Assembly (NCBI RefSeq): GCF_005239225.2
Contig: NC_133284.1
Span: 49,446,697-49,510,696 of the forward strand
Reading direction: 5' to 3'
DNA length: 64,000 nt
DNA from: Populus alba
Taxonomy: Eukaryota > Streptophyta > Magnoliopsida > Malpighiales > Salicaceae
Positions 11,979-22,740 of the stretch are shown here, in pieces. Positions within the stretch are counted from its first letter, which is position 1, and every line of letters starts with the position of its first letter. Under the pieces are notes generated by a model. That model saw only the letters and a program-made list of their open reading frames with translations. It did not search any database and had not been told where the DNA came from. Both the position numbers and the translations under genes were made by a program.

Positions 11979-12918
11979 TAATTTTCGATTCAGTTTGTAT
12001 TTTTTTAAAAAATCCAAAATCGAATTGAAACCAGTTTAAATCATCTGGTTTAATCGATTTTTTAGTTTTTTTTTTCTCATCCCTAATGATTACCATTATC
12101 TTTGTAAAATTCACAAATTGTTTTATTTTAAAAAATATTTTTAATTATGTGTGTCTATATATATAAACCTTATTCTAAAATCTAATTAAAGAGTCCTTTT
12201 TGAACTATTAGCCGGCATTCCCTAATATATCATTGTTTATCTTCTTTTATTATATTTTCATTTTAATTCTCTCTTAATCACTGTCCACGATTCTCTCTCC
12301 CCATTATATATCTCCCTTGTATTATTCAATTTACTCTTTATAAAATTCTTTTGGTTATGTGTGTGTAAAGAATTTAATATAATAATTTAATAAACTTTAA
12401 TTATATTTTAAATTTTAATTATTAGCTTTTATTAAATGTATTTCTAAGTATTTTTACTACTCAAAGTTTGTAGTTATAAATATTTATTTAATAAAAGAGA
12501 TAACTATGAAGGGAGAGATAAATAAAATTTTTTTAAAGAAGTATTAATAATTACACTTTAGAATCATAAGATCTTTTTTTTATATATAATTTTGATATAT
12601 TAATATTAAAAATAAAAATTTATTTTAAAATTTTTTAAATAAAAAATATTTTTTAATAATATATTATAATACTAAACACACACTTATTACATACATATAT
12701 ACGACATTAAAAAAAAAAAGCCAACGAAAACTCATCAAACAAAACAACAAAGACACGATCACGTACAAAGAACACACAAGGAAAAAAGCATCTCTCTATT
12801 TTCCAGTTTCCTTCCATTTTTTCCTTTAGATCTCTCCCTCCATCTAGCACAAACTCTTTGTAAGAAAAACTTACATACACAAAAGTTTCATCATTGTTTT
12901 TTTTCGGTACAAACAGAG
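11979..12918. promoter_or_regulatory. Upstream region and leader of the ataxin-2-like gene
   Basis: AT-rich DNA becoming A/C-rich and pyrimidine-patterned after about 12700, as expected of a plant 5' leader. It runs directly into the start codon at 12919. A tatatatac stretch near 12695 could serve as a TATA element, but the transcription start cannot be fixed from sequence alone. No other gene is visible. Confidence 0.35.
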
Positions 12919-15900
12919 ATGGGTTACAAAAACAGAGCAGAAGCTGAAACAGAGGCATGCTTAAACGAGGCTTTATTGTTTGCTACTATGTGTATAATTG
13001 GACTCCCTGTTGATGTGCATATTAGAGATGGTTCTGTCTACTTTGGGACTTTTCACACTGCTTCTTTTGACAAGGAAAACGGTGAGTGTTTTCTTTCTTT
13101 CAGAAGAAACGATTGCTTCTATTTAGCATTGGTTTTTGAATTACTTGAAAGTTATGATTTTTGTTGAAAATGGTATCTGGGTTCTGATTTTTGTAAGCAT
13201 TCCTATCCGGGTTTTGGTTTTATTGAGAAATAGTTATGGTACCTTTTGTTATGGAAGGGATTAGATTAGATTCTGATCTTGGTTTTTGCCTATTATCTTA
13301 GCATATATTTTGTTTCTGTTTCTGTTTTGTACTCTATTTAGTTAAGTAATGGAGGGTTTCGCTGTTTCATTTGTTTAACATAGACTGAATTTGGTACTCT
13401 TGGCAATACGAGTCCATAAAGATTGGAAATTCATTTATGAAGTCAAGTTATGGACTTTGCGTAGGTATTGTTTTGAAGGAAGCAAGATTGACTAAAAAGG
13501 GAAAATCCAGTGCAAATGTAGGTAATGGGAGTGTGATAGAGACACTTGTAATTCTTTCAGTTGATATTGTTCAAGTTGTTGCTAAGGTATGCAACTCTTT
13601 CTTTTCTAGATCTCTGTTAGTTATAAGGATTCAACATTGGAGAGTCCGCCTAATATGCGTGCTTCATTGTATGTAGGGAGTTCTATTTCCAGTTGATGGT
13701 GTCGCTGCAAATATATCTGGTGACAATGCAGAAGCTGCTGTAACCAATGCTTCATCTTCTGAGATTGCAGTGAGTGAGGCAAAGAAATCTAACATGTTCA
13801 CTGTGGATAGAAAGAAATCTAATCAAAACAGGTATTTTCTTGTTTTGGATTTGGGTTGGAAGGATTGGTGTTAACTGTTGAAATTTAATTATAAGTTGTA
13901 ACAATTTAAAGTCATATCTATTGGTTTGCTTTTCTTTTCCATGCTGCATTCATTTCCAAGTTGACTTTTAGTTATATTTTGATGGTTTCTCTAGGGCGAC
14001 ATTTTTATTTATTTTCATGGTTTGTACATAATGAGCACCACTTTAGCGCCTTTTGCATGTTTTCAGACACATATATACTATTGTTGAGTAATTAAGAGAT
14101 AACAACCTACTTTTTTCCTACTGTATGAGTACAGAAAATTGGTCGAGGAAATATTTCATCATCCAAGCAATATTCCTTTTCTTTGGTTATATGTATAAAA
14201 CTCTTCACTAATTGTACCTATGAAGTAGGGGTTCAGCCAAAAACAAGAATGGTTCTTCTCAAGGTCTTATGCTGACAAGAGCAGGGAAGGATCATGAAGG
14301 GAGAAAAATGCCACCAAATGACATAGTAAATGTCATGGAATTTGAACATGGGAAAAGAGATGGTGTAAATATCTCAAAGGTGAGGCTTCTATTTTTTTTT
14401 GTCTAATAGGGAAAGAGTTTTGTAAGCTTGTCTTGATACTCATCAAAAGATATCTGTAAATGATTTTAACTTGTGTTTGATTATTAGCATTTCTGTCACG
14501 AGAGACCTGTATCAGCAGCAGCATAGTCGGCTGTTTATAATTCTGACAGCAGGTTTTTAGTTTAAGATGGCTGTGCTTTTTTTTTTTTAATGCTACCTAG
14601 GATGCATCTAATTGATGGTTTGGATGATATGATGGATTGGCACATGGCTTGAAGGGAATCCCTTCAATTACTGGATAAATGAGTCAGTGGTAATTAATAT
14701 ATGTAGTAGGGATACATTATTTAAGATGCTTGTGTGTGAGAAAGAGATATAGGTACACTTTTCACTTCTTTTCTTTTTAACTTTTTTAATTTCTGTTTTG
14801 TGTACAAAGAGAGAAGCTTCTTCTGGTGACTCAGTTAATGGAAGGTATAAATTAAATTACCAGCCTTTTCCAAGTTTCAAGTGATATTTACTAAGTTTAA
14901 ATTATTTTCTTATATGAAATTCCTTCTAACTTTCAGATTCCTGTCAATTATTTTTTTTCTGACAGACAGACTGGAGAAGACTGGTCACAGGGGGAGCAGG
15001 ATCTCTATAAACATAAGTTTGAGTTTCAAAGGGAAAAGAGTGTATGTCTTGACAGGCATAGTTTATTTCTTTGCTTAATGCCCTATGTTTGTAGAAGTGG
15101 AAACTATTTGTCTATTGAGTGTTTGGTGTAAATTTTTACTTGTGCAATTGATTTGTGCAGGCTGATGAAGTTCATAGCCCAAATGCAATCAGTAAGTTAA
15201 ATTTCCATCTCTGGGTTTAATTTGTTCAGAACTTAGTAGACAGGTCTGCCTTAATATTGTGAATTTCTTTCACGAAAAGAAAGTAGAAGAGGAGGCATGC
15301 ATTCATTTAGTAGTGAATAGTTCTGATACTACCAGTGGATATGTTTGTAATAAAATACTCATTATGTATATAAGACTTCGTTTCCTGGCTTCATAATAAC
15401 AATCATTATTGATAGACTTTGGGCTTTTGTATCAATTGTATCATATTGTACATAACATTCATGCGAATTTAGTGGTTGCATGCCATTTTCTGATTTTTTT
15501 TTTAATTATTACAAGGCCCTATGTTGAGATGCATCTAGGCCATAGTTTGTCTGTAAATTGCTAAGCTTTACCACTAATCCCTGATTTTGTCTTGTATTTT
15601 TTTAAATGCTTTTGTTGGTTTTGATTCTTGTTTTAATTGCTTATTTTGCTAACATGCAGCAGGGCCTCACCTCAGTGAAGCAAAACCCGTTGCAGAAGGG
15701 CGAGTAACAGTGAAGCTATTGCCTAATGGTGTATCTTGTAATTCTGCTGGCGAGCTTATGAAGCCAGACAATCAATACTGTGGAAGGCCTGCTTCTGTGG
15801 GAACCACTTCTCCTATTGCTGTTTGTGCAAGTGTTTCAACTTATTCCAATCCAACGGTTGATGTTCCTTCAGAATCACTCTGTAGTTCATTAGCAAATTC

Positions 15901-18900
15901 TACTGATGCAGTCTCTCCACGAATCTCAGAATCTAATAGAAGCTCCAAGGCAAGAACCATGTTTTTACCTTTTGGTACCTACCTCTGTGTCATCTCACCT
16001 CCTTTGACTGTCAAATTTATATGGCAGTCATCAGGTCACTGGCTGTCTCGTCAGTAAATCATATAATTTATTGAACCAGCAATTTTTAGGAGTAAACTGA
16101 AATATTTTGTTGAATAGTTACTGCAATTCATATCGGGTATAGTTTATAATCTATACCACAAGCATTGGTAGAAATCATTGGGTTTAGATTACATTGTAGT
16201 TTCCTAGGAATTTTGGAATATTTGCAAGTTCAGTTTTATAATCATGGTGATGTTTTTGACATTAATTTTCTTTCAGGCATTCAAGCTCAATCCAGGAGCA
16301 AAAATTTTTTCTCCATCTTTTTCCAATCCTATATCAGCTACTGCTCCAGCAGTGCCAACAGCTGCAAGCATGGCTTACATACCAAGCAACGCTCCAGCGG
16401 TACCTGTTGCTGCTGTCCAGCCAGAAGTTGGGATCCCTTTTGCACCTCGTTCATCTGTCCCTGCTAAGTACTCCCCCTATAGCAACTTGACAGCTGTAAA
16501 TGGTGGCAGTGGTTCTCAATTTTTGCAACCTGTATGTGTTAGCTAACTTCTAGTTTCTTGCTTATTTAGTAACTCATATCTATTCAAGTCACTAGAAAAA
16601 ATCAGGAACTTTATGGTCAGCTCTTGGAATATTTTTTTTGGTTGAACTACCCAAGCTAAACTAAATGACTAATTGTCAAGAGAGGAACCCTCTATTAGTT
16701 CTCAAAGGGTTTCATTTTGGCTATAGGTTGTTAGACACATGGGAAGCAGAGCACAGCCGCAGCCACTTAGATATTCTGGTCAGTATCATGCTGTTCAGGC
16801 AGCACCAGCATTTGTGCCTCCAAATTCTCAATCTGTAAGTAGAAGGAAGATTCATGTGATATCCTTTGGGCAGTTTATTTCTGGTGCTCTGTTGTTTTAT
16901 TGTTGGATTTGGAGATTTGCAACTTTATTTTCTAATCTGGTCGCTAATCTGGCTCTCTGTTTCTCAAGGTTATGGTTGGACAACTGGGGCAGCTCATGTA
17001 TATTCAGCCAGTTTCTCATGTAAGATACCGGATCTGCAACATGAAATAATTAAAGCACTCTGATGTTTGATAGTTACAGATACAACTAACATGTAGTTTC
17101 TGGGTGTTGTAGCTTGTATTTAACTATTACCGTGCTAGGAAGCAATTTAATCTACATTATGGGGAGGACGGTTTTAAGTCATTATCTGATCTCGAAATAG
17201 TTTCTAGAATCAGCCTTGAGCAGTACGTCTAAGCTTCATACTAATTCTTAACATCCTACTGTGATTTACTTTTCTAATTATCTATATAGTTGGCTTCCTC
17301 AACCAGTGTAACACCATGCTACTCTTAACATGGATGCTTTTATATTAGCCAAGTTATAATAGAAGAATGCTTGTTGTGTGTGTCACTGATCTGAAGCTAG
17401 ATAGCAAATTAGCTAAGATTGTAAATATGCTATATTATGTGAAGGAAATTGCAATTATTCGTATCTTACTGACCAAAGCCTGCAGCTATGGAATCTTGCA
17501 TGTATATCATGAAGGTCTAGTGGCAGGCTTATTTTTTTGTTTTTCGTGCATAACTTCTTTCTCTTTTTCAACACTTCTGTCATTTTTTTTGTTGTTGGAG
17601 CCGATCCTCTTGCATTTCAAGTCATCTCAAGCTTTTAATTTCTTCACTTCCCTGGAGTTCTTATCCAAGTAGATTAAATGCATGCTATATTTCTCTGATT
17701 GTTTCATTGCATTTGTACCATGAAAGGATTTGGTTCCAAGCGCAGCAGCCATATCATCTGTATCTGCACGTCCTATGTCAACTCCTCACCAAGTCCAATA
17801 TCCTAAACACCAAGGTATGAGAAAGGTATTCCTTTTATTGGTTGGAATTTTTCATGTGCTATATTGCAAGAGATTCTGGTTTCAAAGGTTTGCCATTGCA
17901 CTTGCTGCCATCAATGAGGCTGCACGTTCCAAGCAAGCTTAGATTTTTTATGTTACTGACTACATGAAGGGACAACGTAACTGCTAGGCTAGCAAGTCAG
18001 GATAACTGTTTCAAAAATTAACATAGTTTTAAAACCCGACCCGGTCAAGTGATCGGGTCCCGGATTAACCCGGGTCAACCCAAAAAAAAACAGCTTTTGT
18101 GTTCTTATGCCTAGTAAACAAGAATAATTGGTGGTTCCGAATTTGCAATAGCCACTGGCTATCCTTCCTGCCCTGTGAGACAGTTTTCTCAACCAGCTAT
18201 TATTATAGAATTTCTACGCGCCATTATCCCAGTTGCTGCAAGATCTGACAATATATTAACTTATCATCAAGAAGCTGGGAAGAAGGAAGAAGGAAGAAGG
18301 AAGAAGGAAGAATGACCCCCTTTTATATATATATATATCACCTTCTTTACTCCTCACGTAATAATGTTCTTGAAATTGAAATAAACCTCCTCCAGCCCCT
18401 TTCGCTTCCTTTCTTTTCTCTGTGTGTAATCTCTGATGATGGAGGCCGCTCTTCTTGTTATTACGCATCAAGAACACAAAAGTCCAAACATCCTCAGCTT
18501 CTCTCCTTCTTGAGTCTCTTGACTATTGATCTTCTTGAGTCTTGACTATTGATAGCAGAGAAACAACAGCGATCAATAGTCCAGACATCCTCAGCTTCTC
18601 TCCTTTTCAGCTGGGTTTTAAAGAGTTGAGTTAATTAGGTTTACAAATTGCAATTGTCCCCAATATTGCTTCGTTCTTCTTCTGTTCTAGTCTTAACGAC
18701 GCCGTTTAATGACTGTCAATATAAAAAAAAATTGACCGGGTCTCACCCGGGTTTCACCGGGCCAATTCCCAAGCGGGTTTTTGCCTCCACCAGGCCCGGT
18801 CCCAGGCCCGAGTCGGCCGGGTCCCGGGTCGACCCGCCGGGCCGGTCCGGGTTTTAAAACTATGAAAATTAATGTTGAAAATTCGAACCTCTGTCAATGT

Positions 18901-19409
18901 CCGCAAGGGTTTGATAATCATTATGTGCAATGATAATCAATATGTGCACAACCATTTGAGAAACTGATTACTTTGAGTTTCGATTTAATGAGAAAACTTA
19001 AATTTAACAGTACAAATCAAATATAGGGAAGGTGATTATGTTCTTACTGGTGCTTGTTTTAGAGCTCCAACATATTCGCACACCCCACCCACTTGCAAAA
19101 CACACAGAAAAGAAAATGAAGAAAAATATTTCTTGAGCATAATGTAGTTATAGTGGCAGTGCTAAGTCTCAGCATCTCTATGTTTTTCTGTGCCTGTTTA
19201 TCGAGTCTTTGAAATTTTTTTTTTTGGATATTGCAGGAAGTGCAGCTGGCCAAACCTTGCAGCTCTGTGTGGCTCCACCTTTTGTAGCTGGTGGACAACA
19301 ACCATTTGTAATGCCAAGCCATATTCCTTTTCTTCAGCCACCTATCCCTGCAATTCGCCCCATTCCAGTTCCAGGATCCAATACTCTTTTCAACACCAAG
19401 TTTCCATGA
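12919..19409 (+). CDS. Ataxin-2-like protein (LSm, LsmAD-like, PAM2)
   Basis: Thirteen exons: 12919-13081, 13465-13586, 13677-13831, 14229-14379, 14810-14844, 14966-15041, 15161-15191, 15660-15949, 16277-16531, 16727-16834, 16969-17019, 17727-17814 and 19237-19409 (TGA). Phases agree and give about 565 residues. The N-terminus (about 20-100) is an ataxin-2-type LSm fold (CIIGLPVDVHIRDGSVYFGT). Residues about 198-244 resemble LsmAD (EDWSQGEQDLYKHKFEFQRE). Residues about 342-356 contain a textbook PAM2 motif, KLNPGAKIFSP, which binds the MLLE domain of poly(A)-binding protein. The rest is Pro/Ser/Gln-rich and probably disordered. The family acts in cytoplasmic mRNA regulation and stress granules; plant members are called CID or PABP-interacting proteins. 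The intron after exon 8 has a GC donor, and the exon 8 acceptor is a CAGCAG doublet. The last intron is long and contains a TIR element. Confidence 0.88.
18022..18864. mobile_element. 843-bp GC-rich TIR element in the last ataxin-2-like intron
   Basis: The ends are a perfect 17-base inverted repeat, catagttttaaaacccg (18022-18038) and its complement ending at 18864. A perfect 8-bp duplication, aaaattaa, flanks both sides. Sub-terminal sequence is strikingly rich in ccgggt/gacccg words, unlike the surrounding AT-rich DNA. An 8-bp duplication points to a hAT-type non-autonomous element. No transposase is encoded; open frames such as 18312-18545 and 18648-18857 match nothing I recognise. It sits inside an intron and is probably spliced out with it. 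Confidence 0.75.
18278..18311. repeat. (GAAGGAA)n simple repeat
   Basis: About five tandem units of a 7-base purine repeat (agaagga) inside the TIR element. Likely length-variable. It has no coding role. Confidence 0.8.
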
Positions 19410-20600
19410 GTATATTCCATAGTGAAATCAAGATTCGTTTTTGTAAACAACAAAATTTTGATCCATAGTTCTACTGAAAAACATCGAGCAATAGGCAATT
19501 AGTTTCATCCCTCATTTTCAGGGTTTAACTCATTTCAATGATTTCTTGTAAAACCTGATTTGAGAGTGATTTTTTATTTGATGATCCATGCTGTAAGACA
19601 TGATGATGGGGTGGTTTCCTGTTTTGGCGAAGAATTATGAGAAGTTTCCCCCCCGGTAGAAGGAAGAATTGCATCTTTAAAGGTGATAATACAGGCCCGA
19701 AGGTGTATAGTGTACAATATTGAGACAGAGGCAACAGCTACAAGGTTTTGATACAAAAAGTCAGCAGGATAATTCATTTCATTTTTGGCTCAATTTAGCA
19801 ACAGTTTTAGGGTTCATGCAGTGGAGATTATTGCTGATTTGTTTTTGTTGCTGGAAAATGTTGAGCGTCACCTTTTCCATCGGCCCTAAGGTGTAGGCAT
19901 CCTTGTTTACAATCCGTAGAAGCAAAGTTTACCATCATTTGAGTGAGAAGTGAGAGATTTTATATCACTGGAGATTTATTTTCATGGAAATCACAATGTC
20001 ATATCTTCCCTTTTGTTCCTCTCTCCTCTTGTCATGGAATAAATATTATTAGTAGCTCTTTTGAATAACATAAAATTTCTATCCAGTGAGAACCTCAACC
20101 TGGAATATTACTCTTGGTACCCAAATTACCTAATGTGAACAGCTTACAATGCATTTTACTCCAGATGAATACTTACAGATCATGCAGTTCCTGAAATACC
20201 AACACTGCGCCACCTCACTAAAACGAGTGAATTAAGACACCACAGGGACAGGCCTTAATTTTCCTCGTCTATTTAAAATTCTCCTTGCTAAATCTTTGCT
20301 CACCCGTATCTTCCCTTTTACCCTGCAAGATCACTTTTAGCAAAGTCTACCTGGCACTAGCACAGCTAAAAGCAGGCATGGATTATATAATGATAAAAGC
20401 TGAGGCTTTATAAATGTCTATTAAAAAGCTATCCTTCAATTCAAACTGTGAATAAATTACAGTTCCAAATGCTAAAAAGCACCTAGGTTTCTTTTATAAC
20501 TGTAAAGAAAAAATAAGATTGAAGTCTTCGATGAGACACTAAGCCTCCCACTTTCAAGCAAAGATGGATCTTCTGTGGCGTCTATACCTAGTTTATGACT
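19410..20600. other. 3' flank of the ataxin-2-like gene and spacer
   Basis: The first few hundred bases are likely 3' untranslated sequence of the plus-strand gene, with aataaata near 20038 as one possible polyadenylation signal. The remainder, up to the minus-strand exon ending at 20601, has no supported gene or repeat. Confidence 0.4.
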
Positions 20601-21484
20601 CTAACTATCTATAGACTTGTACAATTTATTCTCCGGAAACATGTCAGATAGTCCAGAAGCAGCAGGCACACCATCTGCCCGTGCCCTGATCTTAGAAATA
20701 CTACTCCATTCACTTCCAACCTCGGTTTCTGGGCTTTTCAAATTATCTAGTCCAATCTGGAACCTGCAGCTGGCTCCTCAGTCTGAACCATCAGAATGAC
20801 ATGTTTTCCAGCAAAACCTTCTTAAGGTTCAATATCAATAACAAGTCATTGATCTTGGTACATGACAGATAATTGAACAACTGCAGGATGGCTGTCAACA
20901 ATAGGCTGTAAAACTTGCAGCGGTTTAACAGACAGGGCCTGTTCTGTGTCCCTGCCATCCTTTTTTTCGACAATACCAGAATCTTCCACAGGCAAGTTAA
21001 CAGCTAAGCTGCTATTAGTCTCTGTTGATTGTGATGGAGCATGAACCCTACTGATGACTTCAGTTAACAGTTTCTCAAAAGGCATATGAGTTGTTTTCAT
21101 CGGGCTGGCTTCTGATTCATGTAGTCCCCCTGCTGGATTTTGATTAAAGGGACTTGTTATCACCTGGTGGTTATTTTGAGATTGAAATTGTATGATCTCA
21201 TTTGTTGGTGTTAATCCATTTGATGAATGAGCAGCATCTAGAACCTGCTTGCCTTTTGAAGGCACCAGATGGGCAGTTTGGTTTGAGGCACTGGCACTCA
21301 GTGCACCATTTGATAGATTGACTGGCTGAAGTTCAACAGGAACTACATTGCCTCTTGATATTGTAGGAGTTTGGGGTACCACTGAAAGCACCTGCTTACC
21401 TTTTGAGCCAACCATTTCTACCTCTAGGCCCAGGCTTACGGGTGTGTACCTGATTATTGCTTTCTCTCGTAAGGGGAATCTCAT
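20601..21484 (-). CDS. Last exons of an unrecognised gene (possibly a fragment)
   Basis: Minus strand. A long open stretch (21484 down to 20862) joins to a terminal exon (20763-20601, stop TAG) across a 98-base intron. The donor is GTACC at 20861 and the acceptor CTGCAG|G ends at 20764; phase 2 into phase 1 is consistent. The protein is Ser/Gln/Pro-rich and likely disordered. It contains two related SKGKQVL repeats and ends in PENKLYKSIDS. Upstream (about 21485-21550) coding-like sequence continues in a different frame (for example PMIRRNEIPL) that would need another splice or a frameshift. The first in-frame ATG at 21484 is therefore probably not the true start. I do not recognise the family. 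It could be the 3' end of a gene whose 5' part was lost when the NLR cluster expanded. Confidence 0.45.
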
Positions 21485-21559
21485 TCCTTCTGATCATTGG
21501 AACATCAGCAACTGGATTAGCAGCACGGTCAACACTGACTGGCCTATCATGGCATAAAT

Positions 21560-22185
21560 TGCATTGTTAACTGGACCTACTTGATATAGTATCTTGCTCT
21601 CAATAAAACATCTTGATATTAGAACAATGCTCAATTTCACAATATATATATATATTGTTTGTAAGAAATTGAAAATGAAAAGATCAAAATTGAAACAAAT
21701 AAAAAACTAATTTTTTTTTTAAAAAATATGGTGTCAACCTTGCCTTTTGTTTTTTGCTTTTTATCATCTACCTTTTTTTTTTAAAAAAAAAATCTTTTAA
21801 TGCTGTGTTAATTGGAATTTGAAGTTGGTAATTTTATATAAGCATCTAGAACTAAATAAAAAGCCGCACCATTGATTTGGTGCTCGACTTTACAAAAAAA
21901 AAATCAATTATATTGTTTGAGAAAAAACTAAAACTCAAAAAATCAAAATTGAAACATGAAAAAAAAAAAAAATAGAAGGCCTTAAAAAAACAAATTGTGT
22001 CAACGCCTCCATGCATTGTCATTTTGATAAATCTTCTTTTTGGTAATGAAACTTTTTGATACAAAACTTTATTTTACTTGTATTTTAATTCTTGAGGTTG
22101 AGAAAGAATAGAGAAATTCATCCAAAAATTACAAAGAAAAGAGAAAATTAGCGAAAGCCAGCAAGGTATCTGCTCGAAAAAACAA
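21560..22185. other. AT-rich spacer
   Basis: Poly-A and poly-T runs and two loosely similar stretches (about 21655-21800 and 21895-22000) with gaaaatgaaa/tcaaaattgaaac words. These suggest an old duplicated non-coding repeat. No gene was seen. Confidence 0.4.
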
Positions 22186-22193
22186 TTCAACAT

Positions 22194-22740
22194 AAGATTG
22201 TTATGCTAGGAAAACATGATATCAGTATCAAACTCTTGAACAAAGAGTTCAACATCAAGTCTCAGTCATCTTGAGATTTGAATGCCCAAATATATTCACA
22301 TGCTCATACAACATTTTTAATAATGCATTATGCATTAGAAACATAACATCAAACAAAGAGTTCAGCATCAAGGACAACGCATGAAAGTCCACACATTAAA
22401 CCAAAAGAAACACAAATGGGCAAGCAAACATACACCCTTACGATGATGGGCAAGCAACATTATTTTTTTGAGGTTCGCACAGTAATGACTAAATACACAA
22501 CATTACATTACTCCTGTGCTGTCAACAATTCTTCTAACTTCTTCAGCAATGTGAAGCCAATTTGTATCCCATTGCCAATGGAACAGTTGGAATTATTTCC
22601 CACCAATCTAAAACATATTCGCAGCACCAACCTTGAAAGCATTCAACATGGGATTGTTCTGCTAGGAAAACATGATATCAAACTTTTGAACAAATAGTAC
22701 AGCATCAAGTCCAAATATATTCACAGCTCAAAGACACGAG
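22194..22740. repeat. Two copies of the NLR 3' end segment
   Basis: A stretch with ttctgctaggaaaacatgat, cttttgaacaaa and catcaagtccaaatatattc at about 22648-22735 (overlapping the last NLR codons) also occurs, more diverged, at about 22194-22310. The second copy lies in the likely 3' untranslated region. This indicates a local duplication of the gene's tail. Confidence 0.6.

Noticed and set aside
15042..15078. Longer exon 6 of the ataxin-2-like gene reading through to 15078
   Set aside because: The strong GTATGT donor at 15042 keeps phase with the next exon, while read-through hits a stop.
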